64,000 nucleotides of DNA from Beaufortia kweichowensis (GCA_019155185.1 CM032815.1:5217001-5281000), one strand, 5' to 3'; counted from the stretch's first letter, positions 50,049 to 60,310 are shown. The notes: generated by a model not told the origin, from the letters alone. Numbers and translations are program-made.

Positions 50049-51008
50049 ATGAGAATGACAACTGAAAATTACACTCTGAAAAAAGCGGACAGTTTTATGA
50101 TCACTGGATTTGATCACCTGCAAAACCAGAAATTTCTTGGATTTTTAATCTTATTAACCTACATGCTCATATTGCTTGGGAACAGCATCAATCTGTGCAT
50201 CATCTTTGCCGACAGACATTTACAAAGGCCTATGTACATATTAATCTGTAATCTTGCTGTTATTGACATAATATACACAACTACCTGTGGCCCAACAATG
50301 ATCTCAGTGCTGCTGTCTGAGATTAAAACTGTTTCATACTATTCTTGTATATCAAGGGCTTTCTTATACCATTTTGGTGATGTCACAGTATGTATGGCTT
50401 TGACCTTGATGGCATTAGACAGACTTATTGCTGTCAGGTTTCCATTAAGGTACCACAGCATTGTAACAAATTCACGAGTAATTCTGCTTATTATATTAAC
50501 TTGGCTCATTGGATTTGCTGTGATAGGTGTTATAATATCTGTGGCAGATAGTCTTCCACACTGCCAGGTCCAGCCTATCATTAGATATGTGTATTGTGAC
50601 TATCCTTCCCTAATCAGAGCTGCATGTGTTAATCCTGAACCCTATTTTTTCTTGCCTGCAATGTTAAGTTTGTGGGTAATGTTTGGACTGTTTCCCTTTA
50701 TTTTGTGTACATATGCTGTGCTGGCATACAGTGTGACCAAACTCTCCAACAACACAAGCAAAAAGCAAATGATTAACACATGCTTAAGTCATCTAATTGT
50801 ACTGCTCAGTTATTTTGCTCCAAAGCTGGTCTCTATTTTACTGACTCGAGTAGGAGTTGTGCTAACTGTAACAGAGAGAAATGCAATAGTGATTATTGCT
50901 TCTTTGACTTCACCTCTAATAAACCCCACAGTTTACTCCATCAGGACTAAAGAAATCAGAAAACGATTAGCAGGTGTGTTGCTGCGCAAAAAAGTTGCAT
51001 CAAATTAG
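50049..51008 (+). CDS. Odorant receptor, intact (plus-strand array, unit 1)
   Basis: 319-aa OR (317 if the second ATG at 50055 is used; paralogs starting MATENYT and MANYT favour that one). NYT glycosylation site. Motifs: ITGFDHLQNQKFLGF, LGNSINLCIIFADRHL, RPMYILICNLAVID, LMALDRLIAVRFPLRYHS (DRL), YCDYPSLIRAAC in EL2, MINTCLSHLIVL at TM6, and INPTVYSIRTKEIRKRL at TM7/H8. Adjacent to the upstream small ORF (stop 50026, 22 nt before this start). Residues around TM3-IL2-TM4 are almost identical at the DNA level to unit 2, a possible gene-conversion tract. Confidence 0.93.
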   Translation: MRMTTENYTLKKADSFMITGFDHLQNQKFLGFLILLTYMLILLGNSINLCIIFADRHLQRPMYILICNLAVIDIIYTTTCGPTMISVLLSEIKTVSYYSCISRAFLYHFGDVTVCMALTLMALDRLIAVRFPLRYHSIVTNSRVILLIILTWLIGFAVIGVIISVADSLPHCQVQPIIRYVYCDYPSLIRAACVNPEPYFFLPAMLSLWVMFGLFPFILCTYAVLAYSVTKLSNNTSKKQMINTCLSHLIVLLSYFAPKLVSILLTRVGVVLTVTERNAIVIIASLTSPLINPTVYSIRTKEIRKRLAGVLLRKKVASN

Positions 51009-51580
51009 GATGTCACGATCTTGCATGTTTTGGGAATGTTCTTGTTATTCTCTTGCTTATTTTAGAGACTAAATATGTTGACCTGATATGTTGTGTTGTT
51101 TGCTTTGAAAACAGGAGAAGAAAGACGTTGTGAAATGAATGGCATTATGTTTAACAGAAAGTCTCTTTATGCATTGACACATGCCTGCTAAACCTCAGAT
51201 GCATAAATGTCTTACTGTTTCATTTTAAAATGATGTTTTGTAATAGTTACAGTACATTTTATGTACCAATTTAATGTTATGGAATGTAAAGCAATAGCAA
51301 ATCACATTTAAGCAAATAATAACTATAAATAAAAACTTTATTTAACCTATGTTCTACAGTATAAATAATAAATATAGACTGCATCAGTATCTGAGATGTC
51401 TGAACATTACATGTGTAAACACAATCTTTCCATCAACACTGACACACCTGCCCACCACACAAAACTCCACACACTGGTTTAACTGATTATATTAGGACAT
51501 TTACATAAACAAAATAAAGTCTAAACAGTGACCGTCTGACAGTTACATAATTAAAAATAAAGGTGCTTAATGATGCCAGT
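51009..51580. other. 3' flank of OR unit 1
   Basis: AT-rich sequence with possible polyadenylation signals (for example AATAAA at about 51327). A repeat terminus, AGTTCACCCAAAAATAAAAA, sits at about 51583, directly before the OR fragment. Confidence 0.45.
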
Positions 51581-51604
51581 AAAGTTCACCCAAAAATAAA
51601 AACG

Positions 51605-51930
51605 GCACATGAAGAAGATGAGTATAAAGCAAATGCAAATGATCAGCACATGCTCAGCACATGCAAAAAGCAAATGATCAGCACATGCTTAAGTCATTTA
51701 ATTGTCTTGTTTAGTTATTATGCACCAAAGCTGGTCTCTGGCTTACTGACTCGAATAGGAGTTGCAATTTAATGCAATAATGATTGTTGCCTCTCTGGTT
51801 CCACCTCTCATAAACCCCACAGTTTACTCCATCAGGACTAAAGAAATCAGAAAAAGATTAGCTCATGTGTTTCATGTGTTTTTGGCTAAAAAGGAACACC
51901 AATTCGTTTTAAGGCAAGTGCATTTAGTCT
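51605..51930 (+). pseudogene. 5'-truncated odorant receptor fragment (TM6-TM7)
   Basis: Encodes only KKQMISTCLSHLIVLFSYYA (TM6), then a frame break at about 51770 after RIGVAI, then VASLVPPLINPTVYSIRTKE (TM7) in another frame. A duplicated CATGTGTTT lies near 51865-51880 in the tail. The 5' edge abuts a short AAAGCAAATG...ATGATCAGCACATGC duplication. No small ORF or promoter precedes it. Confidence 0.88.
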
Positions 51931-52894
51931 GTCATAACAGATTTATTGTAGTAATACAATAATGTACTTTTTGATTCTTCCGTGTAGGCCAAAGCATGAC
52001 AAAAACACTGTAATGCTTGTTTAAAAAAGTAATAAAATATATTTGGAGCTCTGCTCATATTCAAATGAGAGGATTGATCAAAATGAATTATGTAATGAAC
52101 AAACAATCTTTCTATGTATTGCAGGGCTGTATGTTAACTTTTGTTGCATATAGCACTGGTCCTATAGAGGTTTGAAGTTTTGTAGCACAGGCCAAAACGT
52201 TGTAGCACATGTATAAAATGTAATCTCTAAAAACAACATGCAGCTGACAAAGAACATAAATGTTACAACAAAGTGAAATAGCGGCGGTCCATTGATTAAC
52301 CTAACACACAAGTATGTGCGACGTACTTTTTGCACTGTACAGCATTGTATTGTCAAACTTGTTAATCAAGAAATACATATCCATACAGTAGATACGTTGC
52401 GTATTTCTATGTGTATATTGTGACACAAGAATAAAATAAATGTCAACAGGCAACAATCCAAAAATGACACATTAATGAATTTATAAACCCTAGGTCCTTA
52501 ATCCTGTTCAAATGTTAAAAAACAGCTATATTGTTCCCATTTCATGAGCCACATTATAACATTATACTACATATTCTTTATTAGACCATTAGAGCTTGTG
52601 TATAATAATAAGACACAAGCATTATGTATACCATTTTTGCTGAATGAAATATTGGAGCTTTTGGTTTTGGTTGCAATATTACAAATCAGAGGTCATTTAA
52701 GAATTTTTCCATTATAACAACTTGTAGAAAGTATAATAGATAAAAAAACTGTAAAAAGGATTAAGAACAGAAAATATCAGAAATGGTATGATGAGAATGG
52801 TTTCAACCTGACCTGACCTCATTCCTGACCAACACATTTAATCTAAAACCTATGCCTTCCTTATCTATGACACTAAATACATAAAAACTTCAGA

Positions 52895-53130
52895 CTATAA
52901 TAGGCTCCATAATTACAGGCCCATTAATTGACACTAAACTGCTACAGCTCCCTCTGGCACAGTATAATAGAGCAGTTGCAGTCAAACAATATGAATGAAA
53001 TAGCTTTGATTAATAAACAGTAAATTAATTGTCCTCCAGTCATTTCCCAGCAGAGGTATTAATGACATGATCCATTATTCATCAGTGTATTAGCGCTCGG
53101 GCACCACTGTGCATTTGAGAAAGGCATATC
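52895..53130. promoter_or_regulatory. TAAT-rich conserved non-coding block, copy 2
   Basis: AATTACAGGCCCATTAATTG, GCAGTCAAACAATATGAATG, AAACAGTAAATTAATTGTCC, TATTAATGACATGATCC and ATTATTCATCAGTGTATTAG in the same order as copy 1. It also lies about 1.7 kb upstream of its small ORF. Confidence 0.5.
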
Positions 53131-53447
53131 AAGGGACTCATTTTGTTAATTTTATAATGACAAAATGTATTTATATAGCATGTTTACAAAAAAGAAGATC
53201 AAAGTTCTGTAATATATGTGTTTCTCATTTTCTATATGTCTTTATTTAAACCACAATCTGTATACCAGGTGCAAGCAGTTTGCTATGGTAAAACTACAAG
53301 ATGATAAATTATTAAATTATAAGCAAGAGTAGATTAATGTGGATCCACCTTACTGTTATTATTAAGAAAACAAAGATGATGTCATGCGTTTACATGATAC
53401 TAAATACAGTGAACACTTTTACTGTTGCTTATCATACTTAAAATGTG

Positions 53448-53523
53448 CCCTTAATTTGTTCTCTGGAGATAGAGATTGCACTACCAGAGATCCATTTGGT
53501 ATCTCTGGAGAACAAATTAAGGG
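53448..53523. promoter_or_regulatory. Near-perfect hairpin of inverted EBF-like and homeodomain-like sites, copy 2
   Basis: The left arm 53448-53471 and right arm 53500-53523 are 24-bp inverses with two mismatches around a 28-bp spacer. Each arm reads AATTTGTTCTC(C/T)(A/G)GAGA or its complement, joining a homeodomain-type core to an EBF-like palindrome. Confidence 0.6.
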
Positions 53524-54172
53524 TGCATTGCAAGTATGTTGACAGAAAACCAAACCTGAGAGAATAAATGACAACATCCATTAGTGTAGATAATGACACC
53601 AAGAAACCCACAAACAAGTCATCAAAATAGGATACCCGTGGACGTCTGTGACCTTTAACCTTCATCATGAATGATAGAGATCAAAGGTCTAAGCATAACT
53701 AAATGAATGATTTAACTTAGTCACTGAAAATCACCAAAAACGCACGCAAACATAACCATATATCCAAAACCTAATGATATTTATCACACCGTACCACTAC
53801 AACAAATCCTCATAAATTGCATATTTTATGCATTTTTTAAAAATAGTTCTTGTGATTCTCTCGCTCGGATACATATGCTATTTTGACTTGTTGTGTTGTT
53901 CACTTTTAAAATGAAAAATAGAAGAAAAATACTTTTATGTATATGTATGTCTGAACAGCTGAAGAAAGGTTACATGTGCATACACAACCCTCTCATCAAC
54001 GGCCTAGCAGCGCATTCACCCACCACACCCACTGCTTTGTTTCATTATAGTTATCTATACTATTTATGTCTCTTGATGCAAAGTTATTGATATGATCAAT
54101 GCCCTCCCCTACACCTTTTCCTTACACATTCTGATATTCTGATATTCTTAGATAGAGCAAAACATGTTGCAT

Positions 54173-54383
54173 GTGTGATCCTGCCTGTGAAAACCAGGCT
54201 AAAGTCTCATAATCTAATTTTAAAATTAGGAACAAAGTTTGAATTCAATTATTAATTTCACTATGGTTTCAATTTTTGACATGGTTTATTTTACAGAATG
54301 TTCCTTGCAATATATCGGAAGTTTTAATGTAGAAAAATCACAAAAAAAATTCATTGAGTTTTTTACAGGAAGGTTCACGTGTG
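54173..54383. mobile_element. Degraded MITE related to 37288-37542
   Basis: Shares CTGTGAAAACCAGGCTAAAG, TTATTAATTTCACTATG, TTTCAATTTTTGACATG and GTAGAAAAATCACAAAAAA in order with the element at 37288. The terminal repeats are eroded. Confidence 0.65.
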
Positions 54384-54582
54384 TAATAGGAAAAGTGTGA
54401 AAATTGACTGACAATTAACAAAAGAAATATATATTACATGCAGAAAATTCAAATAAATAAACACCCTGTAAAAGTATCACAGCACATTCTTGTAATAATG
54501 TTGCCCAAAGACGTTTAGACAAACTATAATTGGAAAAACATTCTCTGTTTTTTAATTCCTTGGTTCATGTTATCACAGTTGC

Positions 54583-54624
54583 TAAGAAACCATGAGGTGT
54601 CTGTCACAATTTAAACATATAAAA
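54583..54624 (+). promoter_or_regulatory. Proximal promoter, OR unit 2 (X-box-like plus TATA)
   Basis: GTTGCTAAGAAACCATGAGG followed by TGTCTGTCAC and TATAAAA at 54618-54624. GTTGCTAAGAAAC fits the RFX X-box pattern well. Collinear with units 1, 3 and 4. Confidence 0.6.
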
Positions 54625-54783
54625 GGCAGAACATCACACACACAAACACAATTAGTTTAACTGGATGATTAAGACATTTTTTATTATATATCAGATGCAA
54701 CACTGACCGGATCAGAGATATTCCTTAAGAAGATTATGAGAACATATTTTACATAAAATTATTTTCTTTATTCACTTTTCAGG

Positions 54784-54981
54784 ATGAATGAAACTCTTTT
54801 TGTATTTCTCTTAAAACTGTTCTTTAACTCTTACAGTTCTCATCATCTTGCCGTAACAGACGCCGTCTGCATTTTACTACCATTTTCCTTCATTGGTGCT
54901 TTTTGTCTTTGTATATATGAATACATTGAGGCTCTGATGGACTTCCTCTTTTCATCTGTGCATACTCCAGGTATTTTTTAA
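54784..54981 (+). CDS. Conserved small hydrophobic ORF upstream of OR, unit 2
   Basis: 65-aa ORF with the conserved HHLAVTDAVCILLPFSF core, then GAFCLCIYEYIEALMDF. It differs from the unit 1 copy by KY to EY and QA to EA and by many third-position changes. An acceptor-like TTATTCACTTTTCAG ends just before its ATG, so this copy probably starts the second exon of a transcript from the TATA box at 54618. The stop is 39 nt before the OR start at 55021. Its last codons include TGTGCATACTCCAG, acceptor-like, so a splice isoform could bypass it. Confidence 0.55.
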   Translation: MNETLFVFLLKLFFNSYSSHHLAVTDAVCILLPFSFIGAFCLCIYEYIEALMDFLFSSVHTPGIF

Positions 54982-55020
54982 CATACTTGTGTTTGTATCC
55001 GTGGAGGTGGGTGGCTGAAA

Positions 55021-55998
55021 ATGGCAACTGAAAATTACACGACAAAAAATGTGGACAGTTTTATAATCACTGGATTTGATCACCTGCAACATCAGAAATT
55101 TCTTGGATTTCTAATCTTTACAACCTACATGCTCATATTGCTTGGGAACAGCATCAATCTGTGCATCATCTTAACTGACAGACATTTACACAGACCAATG
55201 TACATATTAATCTGTAACCTTGCTGTTGTTGATATAATATGCTCAACTGCCTGCTGTACAACAATGATCTCAGTAGTGCTGGCTGAGATTAAAACTGTTT
55301 CATACTATTCTTGTATATCAAGGGCTTTCTTATACCATCTTGGTGATGTCACAGTATGTATGGCTTTGACCTTGATGGCATTAGACAGACTTATTGCTGT
55401 CAGGTTTCCATTACGGTACCACAGCATTGTAACAAATTCACGAGTAATTTTGCTTATTATAATAACCTGGTTCGCTGGATTTGGTATGATAGGCATTATA
55501 TTATCTGTAGCAGATAGTCTCCCATACTGCCAGCCTGTCATCAGATATGTGTTTTGTGACTATCCTTCCCTAATCAGAGCTGCTTGCGTTAATCCTGAAC
55601 CCTATTTTTTCATGCCTGTAATATTAGGTTTGTGGCTAATGTTTGGCCAGCTTCCCTTTATTTTGTGCACCTATGCTGTGCTGGCATACAGTGTAAGCAA
55701 ACTCTCCAACAACACAAGCAAAAAGCAAATGATCAGCACATGTTCAAGTCATCTTATTGTACTGTTCAGTTATTTTGCTCCAAAGGTGGTCTCTGGCTTT
55801 CTAACTCGAATAGGAGTTGTGCTTAATTTAACAGAGAGAAATGCAATAGTGATTGTTTCCACTCTTGTTCCAACTCTAATAAACCCCACAGTTTACTCCA
55901 TGAGGACAAAAGAGATCAGAAAACGATTAGCTCATGTGTTTTTGGCTAAAAAAGTTTTACCACTTCATTTTAAGGCAGGTTCATTAGGTTTGTCATAG
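55021..55998 (+). CDS. Odorant receptor, intact (plus-strand array, unit 2)
   Basis: 325-aa OR. The ATG in AAAATGGC is a good context, and a stop (TAA) lies upstream in the same frame. NYT site near the N-terminus. Motifs: ITGFDHLQHQKFLGF, LGNSINLCIILTDRHLHRPM, LMALDRLIAVRFPLRYHS, FCDYPSLIRAAC, MISTCSSHLIVL and INPTVYSMRTKEIRKRL. Its EL2 is two residues shorter (CQPVIRY against CQVQPIIRY), and the C-terminal tail is longer than in units 1 and 3. Confidence 0.93.
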   Translation: MATENYTTKNVDSFIITGFDHLQHQKFLGFLIFTTYMLILLGNSINLCIILTDRHLHRPMYILICNLAVVDIICSTACCTTMISVVLAEIKTVSYYSCISRAFLYHLGDVTVCMALTLMALDRLIAVRFPLRYHSIVTNSRVILLIIITWFAGFGMIGIILSVADSLPYCQPVIRYVFCDYPSLIRAACVNPEPYFFMPVILGLWLMFGQLPFILCTYAVLAYSVSKLSNNTSKKQMISTCSSHLIVLFSYFAPKVVSGFLTRIGVVLNLTERNAIVIVSTLVPTLINPTVYSMRTKEIRKRLAHVFLAKKVLPLHFKAGSLGLS

Positions 55999-57050
55999 TT
56001 GATCTACTGTGTTACAATGATAATGCAAAAGCTGTTCAATAAGTTTTGATAATGTGTTTTGTAATTCTAGACTAGGCTGCATTTATTTATTATTGTACTG
56101 CTTGTAAAATAAATATAACAGAGCCCTTGTGTATAATAATAAGCATCATGTATCCCATTTTCTGTTTTTCAATATTACACATCCGTAATTAACAATTTAA
56201 AAATTACTACATTTGGACATCTCTCTGTCCAATCACCTGTTCTAATTTCCAAGACCACATTCTTCACAATCACCACACCTTTGATTTAAAACCAATGTTT
56301 TCCTGATCCATTAATTTATCCTATATGACTTCCAGGTAGACTGTATAGTCCAAGTACTCAAAAAACCTCAGACTGCAATATGGGCTCCAGAATTACAGGC
56401 CCATTAAATGACAGCTCTGTTATAATATTCATAATATTCATTCATGTTATAAATGCTTTCTGATTAAACACTGTCTAAAATCCACAACAGACTCTCAGTT
56501 TGTTGCTCCATGATCTCCAGTAAGAGAAATCACAATTATGGACCTGTCAAAATATCCACACACAAAAAAAACATGAAATACAAGTGGTCAAGTGCAAAGG
56601 ACAGGTCAAAGATCTGCAGAGCCACAGAGCCAAGACAACACCACCAGGTCACTGAGCCCCAACAGGATGTTACAAAGATTAATGTAGTCCATTTGAGAAA
56701 AGTGAATGAAAGCAAGCTGGAAAAATAAGCCTAAAGTGCACTGTATAAAAGTATATGTAAGAATATCAGGTATACTTCTCTGTGCAAGGAAATTTGACAA
56801 ATAATTTTATCTCTGTCAAATGACCAGTGTGCTTATTTAATTAGTAAATCTATTTCTTTATTTGAAAGTTTATGTTTTGGGATATTTTAAAGTGAACATT
56901 TTTAAAATGAGTATTTTCTATTCATTGCCATGTCTAAACTACATTACATTAATAATAACATAAATTACATTTACAGTTACATAAACAAGCTAGTGAACAC
57001 AAGGACTTAATTATTCATTACTGCATATGTTTGTTATTCACCTTGTTCTT
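55999..57050. other. 3' flank of unit 2 and upstream part of unit 3
   Basis: The unit-start motif CTTGTGTATAATAATAAG lies at about 56126, and a shortened TAAT-rich block at 56369-56415. The hairpin block was not found here. A predicted 72-aa frame at 56510 has no recognisable features. Confidence 0.5.
56369..56415. promoter_or_regulatory. TAAT-rich block, partial copy 3
   Basis: CAGACTGCAATATGGGCTCC and AATTACAGGCCCATTAAATG match the left edge of copies 2 and 4; the remainder is missing or diverged. Confidence 0.4.
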
Positions 57051-57062
57051 TAATTGGATGCT

Positions 57063-57103
57063 ATAGAAACAATGAGGTGTTTGTAACACACAAAGATATA
57101 AAA
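57063..57103 (+). promoter_or_regulatory. Proximal promoter, OR unit 3 (X-box-like plus TATA)
   Basis: ATGCTATAGAAACAATGAGG then TGTTTGTAACAC and TATAAAA at 57097-57103, collinear with the other units. No ATG occurs between the expected transcription start and the small ORF, so in this unit the small ORF is the first ORF of the predicted mRNA. Confidence 0.6.
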
Positions 57104-57195
57104 GACAGGGCATTTACACACACACACATCAGTCTAACTTGATAAGCTGAGCTTACCAGAGGACTCGGAATTAACTGATCAGTTTTCATTTTATA

Positions 57196-57393
57196 ATGAA
57201 TGAAACTCTTTTTGTAATTCTGTTAAAACTTTTCTTCAATTTTTACAGTTTTCATCATCTTGCTGTGACAGACGCTGTCTGCATTTTACTACCATTTTCC
57301 TTCACTGGAGCTTTTTTTCTGTGCATATACAAGTACATTCAGGCTGCAGTAGACTTTTGTTTTTCATCTTTATTTAATGTCTCCACTTTTTAA
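57196..57393 (+). CDS. Conserved small hydrophobic ORF upstream of OR, unit 3
   Basis: 65-aa ORF, closest to the unit 1 copy. It is identical through HHLAVTDAVCILLPFSF and from LCIYKYIQA; differences elsewhere include TG for IA in the second hydrophobic stretch and AAVDF for ALMDF. Its start is about 70 nt after the expected cap site of the TATA at 57097. The stop is 49 nt before the OR ATG; the OR frame there has TAG and TGA stops, so it is a separate ORF. Its Kozak context (TATAATGA) is weak, which would allow leaky scanning to the receptor. Confidence 0.6.
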   Translation: MNETLFVILLKLFFNFYSFHHLAVTDAVCILLPFSFTGAFFLCIYKYIQAAVDFCFSSLFNVSTF

Positions 57394-57442
57394 AATGTGT
57401 ATGTCTGTACAACTACAGTACCTGTGGTAGTGAGCAGCTGAA

Positions 57443-58393
57443 ATGGCAAATTATACTCTGAAAAAAGCAGACAGTTTTCTTATCATTGGATTTGATCACC
57501 TGCAACACCAAAAAGTTCTTGGATTTCTAATCTTATTAACCTACATGCTTATTTTGCTTGGGAACAGCATCAATCTGTGCATCATCTTAACTGACAGACA
57601 TTTACACAGACCAATGTACATATTTATCTGTAATCTTGCTGTTATTGATATCATGTTCTCAACTACTTCATGCACAACCATGATCTCAGTGCTGCTGGCT
57701 GAAGTTAAAACTGTTTCATACTATTCATGTATCTCAAGGGCTTTCTTATACAATCTTGGTGATGTCACAATATCTATGGGCTTGACCTTGATGGCATTAG
57801 ACAGACTTATTGCTGTCAGGTTTCCATTAAGGTACCACAGCATTGTAACAAATTCCCGAGTAATTCTGCTTATTATAATATCTTGGCTTGTTGGTTTTGT
57901 TGTGATAGGAGTTTTAATATCTGTGGCAGATAGTCTTCCATACTGCCAGGTCCAGCCTATCATTAGATATGTGTATTGTGACTATCCTTCCCTAATCAGA
58001 GCTGCATGTGTTAAGCCTGAACCCTATTTTTTATTGCCTGTCATGATATCTTTGTGCATAATTCTTGGACTGTTTCCCTTTATTTTGTGTACATATGCTG
58101 TGATGGCATACAGTGTGAGCAAACTCTCCAACAACACAAACAAAAAGCAAATGCTTAACACATGTTTAAGTCATCTAATTGTACTGCTCAGTTATTTTGC
58201 TCCAAAGTCGATCACTATCTTACTAACTCAAATAGGAGTTGTGCTAACTGTAACAGAGAGAAATGCACTCTCAATTGTTGCCTCTTTGATTTCACCTTTA
58301 ATAAACCCCACAGTTTACTCTATCAGGACTAAAGAAATCAGAAAACGACTAGCAAGTGTGTTTTTGCACAAAAAAGTTGCACCAAATTTTTAG
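57443..58393 (+). CDS. Odorant receptor, intact (plus-strand array, unit 3)
   Basis: 316-aa OR; the start is MANYTLKKADSF with an NYT site at residue 3. Motifs: IIGFDHLQHQKVLGF, LGNSINLCIILTDRHLHRPM, LMALDRLIAVRFPLRYHS, CQVQPIIRYVYCDY, MLNTCLSHLIVL and INPTVYSIRTKEIRKRL. An acceptor-like CTGTACAACTACAG ends about 28 nt upstream of the ATG. Closest to unit 1 in most of the body. Confidence 0.93.
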   Translation: MANYTLKKADSFLIIGFDHLQHQKVLGFLILLTYMLILLGNSINLCIILTDRHLHRPMYIFICNLAVIDIMFSTTSCTTMISVLLAEVKTVSYYSCISRAFLYNLGDVTISMGLTLMALDRLIAVRFPLRYHSIVTNSRVILLIIISWLVGFVVIGVLISVADSLPYCQVQPIIRYVYCDYPSLIRAACVKPEPYFLLPVMISLCIILGLFPFILCTYAVMAYSVSKLSNNTNKKQMLNTCLSHLIVLLSYFAPKSITILLTQIGVVLTVTERNALSIVASLISPLINPTVYSIRTKEIRKRLASVFLHKKVAPNF

Positions 58394-59328
58394 GCAACAG
58401 ATGTTTTTTTCATGGCTGACATTCCTGCATGCTTTGTTAAGGGTTCTTGTTATACTTGCTTATTTTAAAGACTGTCAAGAAATGTAAATGCTGATCTGAC
58501 ATGTATCTGATGTGCTGTAAAAATAAAGAAATAAAAGGATAAGAAAAACACCTGGTGAAAGTAAGGACATACTATTCATCAGAAAGTCATTCTATTTCCT
58601 ACCTTTTTTCCTTATTTCAATGCCCTAACTCTAGACCTATTGCACACACAAACTTATAACATTTCTTAACCCAAAATGCATTAATTTCCAAAATATGCAT
58701 TAAATTATAGTTAATGCACACCTATAAAGTATTACATTACATTTTGTATCACTTCACCAAGTTTAACTGAAATAACAGAAAGGTTTTCCTGCAGCCTACA
58801 GTCCATCACAGACCCCTGTGCTTCATCTGCCATTTTTAATGTTAAATTTACATGCAAACACTGTGTAACAGAATTACCACCACAGGTGTGCATTATCTTC
58901 GATGACAGCCAGTCATCAATTATTCCTTAATCTAATCTAAACCAATGAAAAGTGTTGAGAACAGATATAATCAGAAATTATGAAATAGGAATATATTCTA
59001 CCTGTCTGAAATAATGTAACACCCTTAAATTGCTCTTTGAAGACTTTCATGAGCCTCAAAGATCATTCTGCTGATAAAACAAATGCAAACGAATTACAAG
59101 TGCATTTCAGTTTCATTAATGTTTCACTGACTGACTGAATTTAGTGCTCAAACCAATGTAAAAGCTTCTGTATTGTGTACTTCTATAGTGATATTTTTTT
59201 GATTTATATAGACATCCAATCTAACAGCTGTGTTTGAACCGCTGTAAAAGTTTGAGAACTATATATTCATTACTGACCTTCTCACAACATATTCAATTTT
59301 TTATTTAATTTCCTAATTAATGACTAAT

Positions 59329-59480
59329 TCTTCAGATTGTAATATAGGCTCCAGAATTACAGGCCTATTAACAAACTGCTACAGCTCCTTTTGACAAAGT
59401 ATAATACAGCAGCTGCAGTCAAACAATATGAATGAAATAGTTTTTATGGCATTAATAAACAGTAAATTAATTTTTAAACG
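59329..59480. promoter_or_regulatory. TAAT-rich block, partial copy 4
   Basis: AATATAGGCTCCAGAATTAC, GCAGTCAAACAATATGAATG and AAACAGTAAATTAATTT match the left part of copies 1 and 2. The right part is replaced by unrelated sequence from about 59480. Confidence 0.45.
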
Positions 59481-59975
59481 TCAATGGCTTCACCTACTGA
59501 AGGTGATTTTCGACACATACCATATTTTTATTTGTTCCTGATATAAGTATTGCCAAACTATATATTCAACTAAAATCAAAAGAAAGAAATCGCTGTTGTA
59601 AGACCATGTGCCTCAGGTAAACACAAGACAAAAGCCTTCGTTATATTGACGATAACTTCTTAATTGTGAATGTAATATTGCTTTTATATAACTGTTAAAT
59701 GAACAAAAAGCTACTGAGTATGGAGTGACTTACGTTTTGGACAAAATCCAGTTTATTTCTTGCGTACATTTTTGTACGTCAACGAATGCTGCTGTCTCTG
59801 AGAACTTTACCAACAAATCCACCTGAGCTTGTCGGACTGGAGTTGATCGTGTGTGGAACTGGAGTGATTTGTAATGATATGTAGATTTACTCCTTGCGGA
59901 TTCAACGCCGTGTGGAATCCATACCAGGTTTTCAGTTTATCACCTTTAGCTCAGTATTAGAACCCGAATAAAAAT

Positions 59976-60310
59976 AACTTCAGTTCAATTCAAATGTATT
60001 TCTACAGCGCTTTTTACAGTTATACATTGGTCGCAAAGCAGCTTTAAATGCATAATAACACAAATAGTTGTGACCAAACTTTAGGAAAAAATTATGAGAG
60101 GTCCGGACGGACTACGGCGCCACCTTCTGCCGAGACACGGGAATTCATCCTGCGTCGTAAATGCGGTGCATCATGGGATTGAAAGAGTGCACTTCTCCCA
60201 CTATGGTTTTGGACACCACAACAGATGGTTGTTTTCTCAAAGTTATAGATACGGGCCGAATACAGATCCTTTACTGGATACAACCCCGAAATTCGTATCT
60301 TCTGTATAAG
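59976..60310. repeat. Probable interspersed repeat insertion
   Basis: TTCAATTCAAATGTATTTC and CTACAGCGCTTTTTACAG are a sequence style common in fish repeats. The following GC-richer stretch (GGTGCATCATGGGATTG, AGTGCACTTCTCCCACTATG) is also repeat-like. Together they may be what displaced the right part of the TAAT-rich block. Element class not established. Confidence 0.4.

Larger units (their letters stand above)
51931..54599. other. Upstream half of the second OR unit; non-coding
   Basis: Contains the unit-start motif (52600), a TAAT-rich block copy (52895-53130), the CAGGTGCAAGCAGTTTGCT segment (53267), the hairpin block (53448-53523), a CTGTGACCTTTAACCTTCA motif (53645; like 48985) and a MITE relic (54173-54383). 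No gene. Confidence 0.55.

Noticed and set aside
49817..51008. Small ORF as an N-terminal exon of the OR protein
   Set aside because: In-frame stop codons lie directly upstream of the receptor ATG in units 1-3, and the receptor already has a complete family-typical N-terminus.
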